Assembly: GCA_030841105.1 (NCBI GenBank)
Contig: JAVEDE010000078.1
Coordinates: 62,001-126,000 of the forward strand
Length of the DNA: 64,000 bases
Origin: Pyrinomonadaceae bacterium
GTDB lineage: Bacteria > Acidobacteriota > Blastocatellia > Pyrinomonadales > Pyrinomonadaceae
Direction: 5' to 3'
In this document: positions 34,201 through 42,330 of the stretch, one piece after another
Numbering within the stretch: the first letter of the stretch is position 1
Layout: each line of letters starts with the position of its first letter
Position numbers and translations under genes: made by a program
Notes under the pieces: generated by a model
Told to the model about the DNA's origin: nothing
Database searches by the model: none
Seen by the model: only the letters and a program-made list of their open reading frames with translations

Positions 34201-35047
34201 GCGGCAGAGCGACCGGGCCGCCGATCTTCGCGCCGAACTGGTTGCGGTTCAGGAACGGGCGCGGGATGCCCGCCGAGTTGTTGAAGAATTCGTTGGCCGC
34301 GAATTTCGAGTTGCGATTGTACTCCCACAACCCGCCGTGAAAGTCCGCGCCGCCGCGCGGCGTAAAGAGTTGCACCTGCGTCGAACCGCCGCCGCCCTGA
34401 TCCGCGCTGGCGTTCTGCGTGACCACCGTGAACTCGCCCGTGTCGTCAACCGTGGGGCGATCTTGGACGAAGCCGCCGGTGCGGATGAAGTTGTCCTGAA
34501 TGTTGATGCCGTCGCGCGTGTAGTTGGCTGACGAAGAACGTTGCCCGTTGATCGAACTGCTCGTCGCGTTGACGCCGGGTTGCAGGTTGAGCAAGCCGAG
34601 CGGGTTGCGGCCGTTGATCGGAAGTTCGAGAATCTGGCGGGGGCCGACGGTGCTGCTGAGTTCGCCGTTTGACGAATTAACGATGTCCGTCCCGGCCGTG
34701 ACCTCGACCGTCTCGCTGATGTCGCCGACTTCGAGCGTCGGGTTCAACGAGTACTCGCGCCCGATGTCAATCTTCACATCGGCGGCGGAGAAGGTCTTGT
34801 GGCCTGCCGCCGTGATCGTGACGGTGTAAGTGCCGGGGTCGAGTTGCTCGACGCTGAAACTTCCATCGTCGCTCGACACGATGGTCTTCTCCCGGCCGCT
34901 CTGGTTATCCTTGACCACGACGGACGCGCCGGGCACGACGCCCGACGCGTCAGAGACCGTCCCGACCAGACGCCCCGTGTTTGACTGCGCCGCCGCCGGC
35001 ACGACTAACGAACAAAACGCGAGCACCGCCAAAATCGCTTTTCTCAT
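31292..35047 (-). CDS. Oar-like TonB-dependent outer-membrane receptor (1)
   Basis: 1251 residues from the ATG at 35047, preceded by AAGGAG eight bases upstream. A signal peptide (MRKAILAVLAFCSLVVPAAAQ) is followed by a carboxypeptidase-regulatory domain (about 22-110; GRLVGTVSDASGVVPGASVVV) and a plug (about 115-240; ELPINGRNPLGLLNLQPGV, a motif typical of acidobacterial receptors). A long beta-barrel runs to the C-terminus, ending MQFAVRFEF with the terminal aromatic of outer-membrane proteins. Such receptors import large ligands, often glycans or peptides, using TonB energy; the ligand is unknown. A near-perfect sigma-54 promoter lies upstream and a strong terminator follows, so it is a single-gene unit. 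Confidence 0.92.
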   Translation of the reverse strand: MRKAILAVLAFCSLVVPAAAQSNTGRLVGTVSDASGVVPGASVVVKDNQSGREKTIVSSDDGSFSVEQLDPGTYTVTITAAGHKTFSAADVKIDIGREYSLNPTLEVGDISETVEVTAGTDIVNSSNGELSSTVGPRQILELPINGRNPLGLLNLQPGVNATSSSINGQRSSSANYTRDGINIQDNFIRTGGFVQDRPTVDDTGEFTVVTQNASADQGGGGSTQVQLFTPRGGADFHGGLWEYNRNSKFAANEFFNNSAGIPRPFLNRNQFGAKIGGPVALPHFGEGGAGVIRGKAFFFAQYERFELRQQASVQRRVLRDVARTGNFTYTDNSGVTRTVNVLNGAGLNASIPAAAGGVLGVDPTVQRRVLQLMPGVGNSTISNNDLTQLLLFNQSDNDTRNGFTGRFDVDVNSRNSLNFVYKYNDNADQRQSDLGGFGANPFVFQGGPTKFYVATYRTTLGASFVNEVRGGYSSSEPFFNNNSIPTDFIIGGLPLGLSSPEASFQAQGRNTRQYTFQDNASYAFGNHAFRFGGQIEGQRIQSLSNFNRTPIYTITTTANPNTPGLAASLFPGGINATQRARADALRFLLGGIVGGSTVAANFVSPEVGPQLGAPSVQDYAYESYGLYVSDQWRVSPRLTLNLGLRYDLYTGLRNPNQVLLEPIIPAGQTIEQAILNPAGRYGLAGTNAGEPGKLFNADKNNFGPIVSFAYSPQFKNSFLGGLFPGDGRTVIRGGFRVSYINDEYLKAADNAARGNAGLDLTGGVNTLNARFSALPPIALPAFNRPPFTFAQGREADPNLFNTAFLIDPNIQLQRNMEYNFGIQREIGFDSVVEVRYVGGRSNSLVRGFDLNQFDINASGFLQDFLRARENCRLQGATLPGTGDPLQRCTDARFNPAIAGSQPLPVFALLPFGAFLNNPAITGPIINGQVAGLVQTYIINGLDQDEGVGINFRRNRNAGPVDLLTNGGRYRYNALQAEIRRRFTDGLSLQANYTFQKILSDIETDGQARFDPFLDNANPQLDYARTDYDRTHTVNFNAIYELPFGRNKRFLSDGGFAGHLLGGLQFSSIINLGSGAPISIRDLSPTLNRAGRSQRQTANSSLNTDQIKDLVGIFHQNGRVYFINPAVIAPDGTATGGNLGTTPGAAFPGQVFFRTQPGQTGNLPRTFINGPIYFNWDAGLMKNIPLGERARVQLRMEVFNLLNRANFYPPSGLNALNFGEDSNIFDINSPTFGQITSTYAPRIMQFAVRFEF

Positions 35048-35126
35048 CTTCAAAACTCCTTCAGGTGAATAGCTCCAGACCAACTCCGTCACAGTTAAGT
35101 CGCCGAATATTTCCAACGCTCATGGG

Positions 35127-35141
35127 GCAACGGGCGTGCCA
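35127..35141 (-). promoter_or_regulatory. Sigma-54 promoter of TonB receptor 1
   Basis: On the minus strand TGGCAC-GCCCG-TTGC, a complete match to the -24/-12 consensus with GG-N10-GC spacing, about 80 nt before the start codon. The rest of 35048-35343 shows nothing else clear. Confidence 0.75.
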
Positions 35142-35343
35142 ACTGCGGCGCGCTTCAGGGAAGCTGCATATTCACTGGAAGTCTCGCGCGGGCGGCGAAG
35201 CGTGCACTTCGGGGCGGGATAAAATTGGATGGAGAAACGATATTATCTACGATTCAATCATTAAAAATATGTTATCCGTGAACCTCTCGAACTCTTGAGA
35301 GTCGCATGACGGGCGCGAGTCATTAATAAGTTGACGCGAGGCT

Positions 35344-36741
35344 TTATAAGTTGACGCGGCGCAAGAGGGCGACGAAGCGCGGGTCTGCGCGCAAGAGGTC
35401 GAAACGCGGATCGCACTTGAGCCAGACGAGCCACACGTCGGAGTTGACGGCGGCCTGTTCAAGTTGATCGAGAGCCGCGTCCGATTCGCCGAGTCCGGCG
35501 TAGACGGCGGCAATGTTGTAGGCGGAAACGTAGCGATTCGTGGCGAGACGTTGCAAATCGCTCACGATGCGGCGCGCCTCGTGGTGCTGCCCGGCGAGCG
35601 CGCGTGCATGCCCCAAACCTGAGATGGCGAGCGGGTTTGCAGGTGACAGCTTCACCGCCTTGCCGGACGTTTCAATCGCCTCCATGTGTCGCCCCTGCCG
35701 CTCGTAAACCGCGCCGAGGACGATGAGCGCGCGCGGGAATCTGTCGTCCATTTCGAGCGTCTTCTCCAACTGACGCGCGGCGTCTTCGTAGCGGCGCGCG
35801 AAATAGAGCGACTGTCCGAGATCTGTGTTGATGGGCAGCGAGAGTGGGTCGAGTTCCTGCGCCCTTCCGAGTTCGGCGAGCGAATCGTCGAAGCGACCCG
35901 CGGCCGCGAGCGACTCGCCGTACCAGTGATGCGCGGTGGCGTATGCCGGATTCATTGCCATCGCCTGTTTGAAATAACGCTCGGAGTCCTTCCAGTTCCA
36001 GTCGAAGCGATACGAGACGAAGGCGAGCGAGGCGTAGGCTTCCGCGAGCGAATCGTCGAGTTCGAGGGCGCGTTCGGCCGCTGTCTTGGCCTGCGGGAAA
36101 GTGTCTTGCGGGTGGAGGCCACCGTGCCCGGCCAGCAGATTGTGCGCGTCGGCCAAACCGACGAAGGCGAGCGCATAGGACGGGTCGAGGGCGATGGCCT
36201 GCCCGAAGTATTCGATTGCCTTGTGCAACCCTTCGGCGGTTCGCTTGTTCCAGAAATAGCGGCCGCGTATGTAGGCTTGAAACGCCTCGGCGTTTCGCGT
36301 GTGGCGTGTCGTGTGCGAAGGGAGTTCTGCGTGGATGATGCTTGCGGCGTGCTCATCCGGCCGACGCCTGTCGCCGGTTGATTGCGACGCTGTTGCGGCG
36401 TCCATCTCCACTAGTTCCCTCACCTGCGCGACGAAGCGATAGCCTTGTCCCGGCACGGTCACGATGTAGCGATGATCGTTCGCCCCTTCACCGAGAGCTT
36501 TGCGGAGCGTGAAGATGTGCTGCGTCAAATTTCTCTCTTCGACGTAACAGTCCGGCCAGATGCGCGCGATGAACTCCTCTTTTCGCAGCACGCGCCCGGC
36601 CTCGCGGACGAGCAGCAGCAACGTCTCGAAGGTCTTCGGCGTGAGCGGCACCGGTTCGCCGTCGCGCCACAGGAGCGACCTCGACGCGTCGAGACGGAAC
36701 GAGTCGAATTCGTAGCAACAAATCGGGAGAGTGCTCGACAT
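35344..36741 (-). CDS. OmpR/CadC-type winged-helix DNA-binding protein with TPR repeats
   Basis: 465 residues. The N-terminal winged helix (about 8-105) has [47 protein letters not shown] and [14 protein letters not shown], diagnostic of the OmpR/PhoB C-terminal DNA-binding fold. A short linker leads to about eight TPR units (150-440; [33 protein letters not shown]). There is no membrane helix, unlike CadC, so the sensing part is cytosolic and probably protein-binding. Its target is unknown; the long spacer it shares with the LytS gene is a candidate. Confidence 0.88.
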   Translation of the reverse strand: MSSTLPICCYEFDSFRLDASRSLLWRDGEPVPLTPKTFETLLLLVREAGRVLRKEEFIARIWPDCYVEERNLTQHIFTLRKALGEGANDHRYIVTVPGQGYRFVAQVRELVEMDAATASQSTGDRRRPDEHAASIIHAELPSHTTRHTRNAEAFQAYIRGRYFWNKRTAEGLHKAIEYFGQAIALDPSYALAFVGLADAHNLLAGHGGLHPQDTFPQAKTAAERALELDDSLAEAYASLAFVSYRFDWNWKDSERYFKQAMAMNPAYATAHHWYGESLAAAGRFDDSLAELGRAQELDPLSLPINTDLGQSLYFARRYEDAARQLEKTLEMDDRFPRALIVLGAVYERQGRHMEAIETSGKAVKLSPANPLAISGLGHARALAGQHHEARRIVSDLQRLATNRYVSAYNIAAVYAGLGESDAALDQLEQAAVNSDVWLVWLKCDPRFDLLRADPRFVALLRRVNL

Positions 36742-37163
36742 AAGTATGACGGGCGATCTGAAATTTCACGACGGCGCGTTTCGGCCGCCGCGAGACGGCG
36801 CGTGCTTGCGGATAGGTTGTAAGCGGAATTACTGACCCGCAACGCGTGCGAGAGTTTACCAATCGCTCCTCTTGATAGTTGTTGATGGCGGCAGTCGAGC
36901 AAAAAGATGTTTGCCCCGCTTCATTTATTTGCAGCCGCGCGCGCGGGCTGTGACGGATCAAGCGTCGCCACGTCCGCTTCGTCACGCGTACGCTCCGCTT
37001 CGTCACTTGATCCGGCCGTTTCGTCCCACAGTTCTTCACATCCGCGCGCGCCGGGATTATAGTTGTGCGTCGCCCATACGTTTCCTCGCCCGTCCCGAAC
37101 TCAGTTAGGGCAACCGCGTTCTCGCTCCCCGTCTCGACACCCGCGGCTCGGAAGTGAAGAAGT
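36742..37163. other. Divergent promoter region with spaced inverted repeat
   Basis: This 422-bp spacer lies between the divergent winged-helix/TPR and LytS genes. GGATCAAG (36955-36962) and CTTGATCC (37006-37013) form an inverted repeat. Between them TCCGCTTCGTCAC occurs twice in direct orientation (about 36972 and 36993). These are plausible sites for the adjacent regulators. No ORF is convincing. Confidence 0.45.
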
Positions 37164-38366
37164 GTGAAAGCCGGGCGCACGTTAAACTTGAAACACACAT
37201 TTTCAGAACCACTGGCTCGCCCCACCGCCGCTGCCGCTGTTGACGGAGGTGTGTGGAAGCGTCGCCTCATCTATCTGGCCGCCGTGGCGCTCGTCTGGAC
37301 GGCCATTGGCCTCTTCTTCACGTTCCAGATTTACTTCGCGATGATCCGCAGCGACCGCCCCATCCCGTTCGCCGAGTCGGTCGCCATCCAGTTCAGCTAC
37401 GCTTACATCTGGGCACTCGTTACGCCAGTCGTGCTCTGGCTCGCCGGTCGTTACCGCCTCGAACAGGAACACTGGCGGCGCAATCTACTGCTCCACGTTC
37501 TTTTCAGCACCGCCTGCGTCGTCCTCGTCGGGTGCTTGCTCTACACCTTCAACACTCTCTACTGGGACAAGCCGAAGGGCACGTCGGGCGCGCTCTGGCT
37601 CATCTATCGCAACATCATTCTCAACGCCAGCGAGAACTACGGCATCTACTGCTTGATCCTGCTCGCCCGCCACGCGCTCGACTATTACCGCCGCTACACC
37701 GCAGGCGAACGCCGCGCCGCAGAACTCCAAGCCCAACTCGCGCAGGCGCAGTTGCAAGCCCTCAAGATGCAACTGCAACCGCACTTCCTCTTCAACACGC
37801 TCCACTCCATCTCCGCGCTCGTCTACATAGACGTCGAGGCCGCCGACAAAATGATCGCGCGTCTCGGCGACTTCCTCCGGCTCACACTCGAAAACTCCGG
37901 CACGCAGGAGGTCACGCTCCAACAGGAACTCGAATTCCTCAAGTGCTATCTGGAGATCGAACGCATCCGCTTCCAAGACCGCCTGACCACCACCCTCCAC
38001 GTAGACGCACAGGCTCTCGATACGCAAGTCCCCAACCTCATCCTCCAACCGATTGTCGAGAACGCCATCCGCCACGGCATCGCTCCGCGCTCCACTCCCG
38101 GCCGGATTGATATTCAGGCGGAACGAAAAAACGGCACACTTCGTATTCGCATCAAAGACAACGGGCCGGGGCTGACCCTGAATCGAAGTCTTGAGCGCAA
38201 TTTCAAGGAAGGTGTCGGGCTAGCCAACACGCGGGCGCGCCTCGAACAACTCTACGGCGCGGCGCACCGCTTCGAGCTAGCCAACGATCCACGCGGCGGG
38301 CTGATCGTAACTTTGGAAATTCCATCCGAGACGCCCGACTCCTTCCGTCATCAAGCAGTCATCTGA
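37164..38366 (+). CDS. LytS-type sensor histidine kinase (His_kinase/HATPase_c)
   Basis: 400 residues, GTG start. Four membrane segments (about 32-60, 74-95, 108-130, 150-172) form an uncharacterised sensor. A coiled helix with many Gln and Ala residues (AAELQAQLAQAQLQALKMQ) leads to the phospho-acceptor motif LQPHFLFNTLHSIS. The ATPase domain has VPNLILQPIVENAIRHGI (N box) and IKDNGPGL plus GVGLANTRARLEQLY (G boxes). It should phosphorylate the LytTR regulator encoded 148 bp downstream. The signal is unknown. Confidence 0.92.
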   Translation: MKAGRTLNLKHTFSEPLARPTAAAAVDGGVWKRRLIYLAAVALVWTAIGLFFTFQIYFAMIRSDRPIPFAESVAIQFSYAYIWALVTPVVLWLAGRYRLEQEHWRRNLLLHVLFSTACVVLVGCLLYTFNTLYWDKPKGTSGALWLIYRNIILNASENYGIYCLILLARHALDYYRRYTAGERRAAELQAQLAQAQLQALKMQLQPHFLFNTLHSISALVYIDVEAADKMIARLGDFLRLTLENSGTQEVTLQQELEFLKCYLEIERIRFQDRLTTTLHVDAQALDTQVPNLILQPIVENAIRHGIAPRSTPGRIDIQAERKNGTLRIRIKDNGPGLTLNRSLERNFKEGVGLANTRARLEQLYGAAHRFELANDPRGGLIVTLEIPSETPDSFRHQAVI

Positions 38367-38514
38367 ACATTCGGATACTTCCGTCGCACCAATCGGCAAC
38401 AGTGTTCACTACTACTGCGGCCGCCGGTCGTGCCTTAACTTGAACGGACGGGAGTTCAATTCGCGCCCGCGAGACGAAGCATCCGGCGCGCGCCGAAGAT
38501 TTGTGCAGGGGAAG

Positions 38515-39285
38515 ATGCGTATACGCCTTTTGACCGTTGACGACGAACCGCTGGCGCGCGAGAAGATTCGCACGATGGCGGCGGCCGACCCTGAGATCGA
38601 GATCGTCGGCGAATGCGCGAACGGGGCGGAGGCGGTCGCGGCGGTGCAAACGTTGCGCCCCGAACTAATGCTGCTCGACGTGCAGATGCCGCAGGTTGAC
38701 GGCTTCGCCGTCCTCGACGCGCTCAAGTCCGACTACCTGCCGCTCGTCATCTTCGTCACGGCCTTCGACCATTACGCCATTCAGGCATTTGAAGTCCACG
38801 CCCTCGACTACCTGCTCAAGCCTTTCGACCGCGAACGTTTCATCGCGGCCATCGAGCACGCCAAGATGCACATCCGCGGCACGCGCAACGGCCAACTCGA
38901 CCAGCGCATCCTCTCGCTCCTCAAACAACTCGAAGCCGACTCGAAGTATCTCGAACGGCTCGTCGTCAAGACCGGCGGGCGCGTCTTCTTCCTGCTCACC
39001 ACAGAGATTGATTGGATCGAGGCCGAGGGCAATTACGTCAACGTCCACACTAACGCACGCAAGTCGCACCTCCTGCGCGAGTCAATCAGCAGTCTCGAAA
39101 CGCAACTCGACCCGAAAGAATTCATCCGCATCCACCGCTCGACCATCGTCAACCTCCGCCGCATACGCGAACTGCAACCTTGGAGTCACGGCGAGTATCA
39201 TGTGATCCTGCACGACGGCACGGAACTCACGCTCAGCCGCAACTACCGCGACAACTTGCAGAACGTCCTCGGCAACAACCTCTAG
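38515..39285 (+). CDS. LytTR-family response regulator
   Basis: 256 residues from ATG 38515 (CAGGGGAAG directly before); the open frame upstream lacks a plausible start. The receiver domain (1-120) has VDDEPLAREK, the phospho-acceptor Asp in LMLLDVQMPQVDG, the conserved Thr/Ala in VIFVTAFDHYA and Lys in YLLKPFDRERF. The LytTR DNA-binding domain (about 150-256) has VVKTGGRVFFLLTTEIDWIEAEGNYV and FIRIHRSTIVNLRRI. It is the partner of the LytS-type kinase just upstream. LytTR proteins bind repeated sites in promoters; the target genes are unknown. Confidence 0.93.
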   Translation: MRIRLLTVDDEPLAREKIRTMAAADPEIEIVGECANGAEAVAAVQTLRPELMLLDVQMPQVDGFAVLDALKSDYLPLVIFVTAFDHYAIQAFEVHALDYLLKPFDRERFIAAIEHAKMHIRGTRNGQLDQRILSLLKQLEADSKYLERLVVKTGGRVFFLLTTEIDWIEAEGNYVNVHTNARKSHLLRESISSLETQLDPKEFIRIHRSTIVNLRRIRELQPWSHGEYHVILHDGTELTLSRNYRDNLQNVLGNNL

Positions 39286-39709
39286 CTCGCGTCCGAAGCA
39301 ACAACTCATAGCGCGCGTCCGAAACTACGGATTCCCTCGCTGCCGCCTCATGCCCCGAATCGTCCTCTTCGTCACAAATTTGTTCTCACTTCCGCTCATC
39401 CGTCTCACAATCTTCGCGCGCGGCCGTATTCCCCCTTGCGGAACCACGACGTGCTTTTAGCTCGACCGCCCCGCGTCGCGCGCTGAGCGGAGAACTTTCA
39501 AAACGTCTCGCATAAATTTGAGATTTCTTGATTGCTCTCCCTGCATCTATCAAACAGTTGCCACGGGCACGACTCTTTCGCATCGCCGTCCCCGCCGACA
39601 TCAGTCGCCGGATGAAGCAGGCGGAAGAGAGAAGCTCGAAGGGCGACGACAAAGACGCGACGAGGTTGTGAGCCGACTTCCAGGGGGATGCCCACGTGGG
39701 AGGCAAGCC
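39286..39709. other. Intergenic region upstream of the HELGH-protein cluster
   Basis: A 424-bp spacer with an AT-rich centre (about 39500-39550). Near its end TGCC-CACGTGGGA-GGCA (about 39690-39706) could fold over the ribosome site of the next gene. GGGCACGACTC at 39565 looks like a -24 box but lacks a correctly spaced -12 GC. No gene was recognised. Confidence 0.4.
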
Positions 39710-40453
39710 ATGAAACTGCGTCAGATGTTCGTCGCGCTCATTTTAGTTTTAGTGATCCAGATGTCTACTCCGGCACAAAAAATTTTTAGCGAGGGAGATG
39801 ACGCGGGCGGCGCGCAGCCCGGGGCGCGTCACGTCGAGACCGCGAACGCGAGCGCGCCCGAAGCCGACCCTGCGACGGCGACGGAGCGCGCGAAGGCTTC
39901 CGAGGCGCGCTCGGCATCCCTGCCCGCGCCCGTCCCGACGCCGCTCCGGCGCGTCGCGTTCAGGAACGAGTTGCACGCGGAGTCATATCTGGACGCCTAC
40001 CGGATTCTCGGCGAGGAGAATACTTGCAGCCGCTTCTTCGGCGGCTCGGCGAAGGCGACCGGGGTGCTGAACAGTCTCGCGGAGCAGTTTCGTAACGAGC
40101 GCTTCGAGAGTCCCAACGTCGCCATTCAGATGTCGGGCGCGACCGTCATCGTCCACGATAACCGGACGGGCGCGTCGTACCGCCTCTTCGAGCGCGTACT
40201 CGTCAACAGCATCGGGCCGCTCTTCGTCGCGCCCACGCTGGCGAAAGCGCAACGCCGCGCCATCGGCCGCTTCTCCTCGGACACGCGTGCGGCGCGCGCG
40301 CTGATCCTGTTGCACGAACTCGGCCATCTGGTGCAGGGCGCGGACGGCCGCTGGCTGTTGCCGAACGACGGGCACGACGCACAACTCAGCGTGCAGAACA
40401 CGAGCACCGTCGAGAGTCATTGTCTCAAGCAACTGACCGCGCTCAAATATTAA
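39710..40453 (+). CDS. Secreted protein with HELGH (zincin-like) motif
   Basis: 247 residues from ATG 39710, with GGGAGG six bases upstream; the longer open frame from 39518 is not supported. A signal peptide (MKLRQMFVALILVLVIQM) is followed by a Glu/Ala/Pro-rich linker to about 80. A folded domain (about 85-247) contains ALILLHELGHLVQG, an H-E-x-x-H metalloprotease-type motif, followed by WLLPNDGHDA and NTSTVESHCL, where a His, Asp or Glu could be the third ligand. A periplasmic or extracellular peptidase is possible, but I do not recognise the family. It heads a co-directional run with the Fis-type and TIR-like genes. Confidence 0.65.
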   Translation: MKLRQMFVALILVLVIQMSTPAQKIFSEGDDAGGAQPGARHVETANASAPEADPATATERAKASEARSASLPAPVPTPLRRVAFRNELHAESYLDAYRILGEENTCSRFFGGSAKATGVLNSLAEQFRNERFESPNVAIQMSGATVIVHDNRTGASYRLFERVLVNSIGPLFVAPTLAKAQRRAIGRFSSDTRAARALILLHELGHLVQGADGRWLLPNDGHDAQLSVQNTSTVESHCLKQLTALKY

Positions 40454-40537
40454 ACGAGGTCAGCCCGTCGCGCGGGTGCGCCGGGGCGTGGGTAAGGGGT
40501 TAAGAGTTCGACTGATCCGTGCGGGAGGTTTACGTAG

Positions 40538-40954
40538 ATGGAAGCGATGAGCGTTTTGAATGAACGGCCGAAACACTACCACGATTCGCACGCGGAGGCG
40601 CGCCGCCTGTTGGAAGAGCACGCCACGTCTCTCAGCCGGATCGAGATGCTTGAGGAACTGACGCTGACGCTCCTCAGAGAGATCGCGCTGCTCAAGGACG
40701 TGCAGAAACTACAAGCGCAGGACGACGTGCGCGGCATGAGTTTGCCCGACGAAGTGCGCCGCTTCGAGATCGAGATCATCCGGCGGACGCTCCTGCGCAC
40801 CGGAGGGCATCAGGCGCGCGCCGCGCACCTGCTCGGCGTCAACGCCACGACGCTCAACTCCAAACTCAAACGCTACCACATTGACCCCAACCCGCCCTTC
40901 AAGGCCGAGGCGGCCGCCGACTCATTCGACGAACCGGGCGGGGGCAACTCGTAA
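40538..40954 (+). CDS. Small Fis-type helix-turn-helix regulator
   Basis: 138 residues; GGGAGG precedes the ATG. Residues about 18-60 form a predicted coiled coil (RRLLEEHATSLSRIEMLEELTLTLLREI). The C-terminal part (about 68-115; EVRRFEIEIIRRTLLRTGGHQARAAHLLGVNATTLNSKLKRY) is the Fis/NtrC-type HTH. It lacks the sigma-54-activating AAA+ domain and the receiver, so it probably binds DNA as a dimer through the coiled coil. The downstream TIR-like gene has a similar leader (ACTGATCCGT and GCGGGAGGTT in both). Confidence 0.8.
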   Translation: MEAMSVLNERPKHYHDSHAEARRLLEEHATSLSRIEMLEELTLTLLREIALLKDVQKLQAQDDVRGMSLPDEVRRFEIEIIRRTLLRTGGHQARAAHLLGVNATTLNSKLKRYHIDPNPPFKAEAAADSFDEPGGGNS

Positions 40955-41026
40955 AACGATCAACTGATCCGTCGTCGTCGCAGTTGAACACGGCACGGAC
41001 GAAACTCGCGGGAGGTTAGTTTCATT

Positions 41027-42301
41027 ATGTCAGTTTTAATCGCGTCGCTCTCGGAGATGGAAGACGACGGCCTTGTTGCCGGGGAGTACGAATCCGAAGG
41101 GGGGCTTCCAACTTCTTCCGCCGAGCGTGAGGCGGAGCGTTCGCACGCGCTCCGGCTTCTCTACACTTCGTCGGAGGACGCGCCCGACGAGGAACTGTCA
41201 GCGTCGCTGCCGATTCTGGCGACCGCCGGAGACGTGCGCGAGGTCGTGCAGTATCTCAAGAAGAAGCCCGCAGGCGTCTCCGTCGTCGAGGCGATGGACG
41301 ACGTGAAGCGGCGCGTCTTCGAGCCGCGCAAAGTCGCCGCCTATGAATTCTGGGGCATCGTCACACGGCAGGGCGGCGACCGCTTGCGTCTCAGCCAACT
41401 CGGTTGGGAGTTTGCGCGCAAGCTCGCTCCCGAAGCCGAAGCCTACCGCGCCGTGCTCGCCAACACCGCGCCCTATCGCGCCGCGCTTCGATGGATGCAC
41501 GACGAGGGTCAAGACCTCGTGACGCACACGCAGGTCGCGGCCTACTGGCAGAAGTTTTATCCTTCGGCCACGGGGCTGAATCAGAAGGCGACCGAAAGCA
41601 GCGTGGTCTGCTTCTTCCACCTCTGCCAGGCCGCCGAGATCGGCACGATGACCATCGGCAAGCGCGGACAACCCGCGCGCCTGCGCGTCGAGCGCGAGGA
41701 ACTGACCGGGTTCATCGAAGGCCGCGCGGATGAGTTGACGACCGGGACGCCCCCCGCCGTTCACGAAGAAGAAACTCACCCCGGCCTCGCCGTCTCATAC
41801 CGCGCCGAAGTCGCGCCGCCGCGAGAGGCTGCGGAACGCAACCGGGATTTTCTGATTTTGTGTCGTCGCGCCGCGCCGCTGGTCGGCCAGCTACAGGCCG
41901 CGCTTGAGTTGTTGGACGTTAAGAGCCGTGCGCTCGTCGGCGGCGAACGCGACGCGCTCCCGGTGTCAGGCGAGATGTTTCAAGCGATGCGGCAATGCGG
42001 CGCAGCCCTCGTCGTCGTCACCGCCGACGACTGCCGCGCGGACGGCGCGGGCAATCACACGCTCGACCAGAACATCTTGATCGAACTCAATTCCGCCTTC
42101 GTCTTATACGACCGCCGCGTCGCGGTGCTGTGGAACTGCGACGTGCCCGTGCCCGCCGCGCTGTCGTCGCTGCGCCACTTCACGCTTGAGGGCGACGCGT
42201 TGACGTGGGATGTCGGGATGCATCTGATGCAGGTCGTCAAAGAGTTTCAGGCGGGAGCGCGGGCGGAGCGGCAACGGCCGCCGGAAGCATGTCGAGCCTG
42301 A
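41027..42301 (+). CDS. TIR-like nucleotide-binding-domain protein with N-terminal winged-helix-like domain
   Basis: 424 residues; GCGGGAGG precedes the ATG. Residues about 60-230 look like a double winged-helix region (TAGDVREVVQYLKKKPAGVS, LRLSQLGWEFARKL, SSVVCFFHLCQAAEIG and a beta-hairpin GKRGQPARLRV). After a linker, residues about 273-410 match the TIR-like predicted nucleotide-binding domain (PF10137-type): DFLILC, AALVVVTADDCRAD, then LDQNILIELNSA, where E353 falls at the position of the catalytic Glu of TIR NADases, and RRVAVLWN. Such domains can cleave NAD+ or bind nucleotides in defence or signalling proteins. The role here is unproven. The cluster order HELGH protein, Fis-type regulator, TIR-like, esterase suggests cotranscription. 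Confidence 0.6.
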   Translation: MSVLIASLSEMEDDGLVAGEYESEGGLPTSSAEREAERSHALRLLYTSSEDAPDEELSASLPILATAGDVREVVQYLKKKPAGVSVVEAMDDVKRRVFEPRKVAAYEFWGIVTRQGGDRLRLSQLGWEFARKLAPEAEAYRAVLANTAPYRAALRWMHDEGQDLVTHTQVAAYWQKFYPSATGLNQKATESSVVCFFHLCQAAEIGTMTIGKRGQPARLRVEREELTGFIEGRADELTTGTPPAVHEEETHPGLAVSYRAEVAPPREAAERNRDFLILCRRAAPLVGQLQAALELLDVKSRALVGGERDALPVSGEMFQAMRQCGAALVVVTADDCRADGAGNHTLDQNILIELNSAFVLYDRRVAVLWNCDVPVPAALSSLRHFTLEGDALTWDVGMHLMQVVKEFQAGARAERQRPPEACRA

Positions 42302-42330
42302 ACTTTCGACCATACGCTTCTGCGCCACAC

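Noticed and set aside
39565-39581. GGGCACGACTCTTTCGC as a sigma-54 promoter for the HELGH cluster.
   Set aside because: The distance between GG and GC is 12 nt, and sigma-54 does not tolerate it.
42205-42330. Start of the esterase at 42205 inside the TIR-like gene.
   Set aside because: This part is out-of-frame shadow of the TIR-like gene; ATG 42331 begins a signal peptide.
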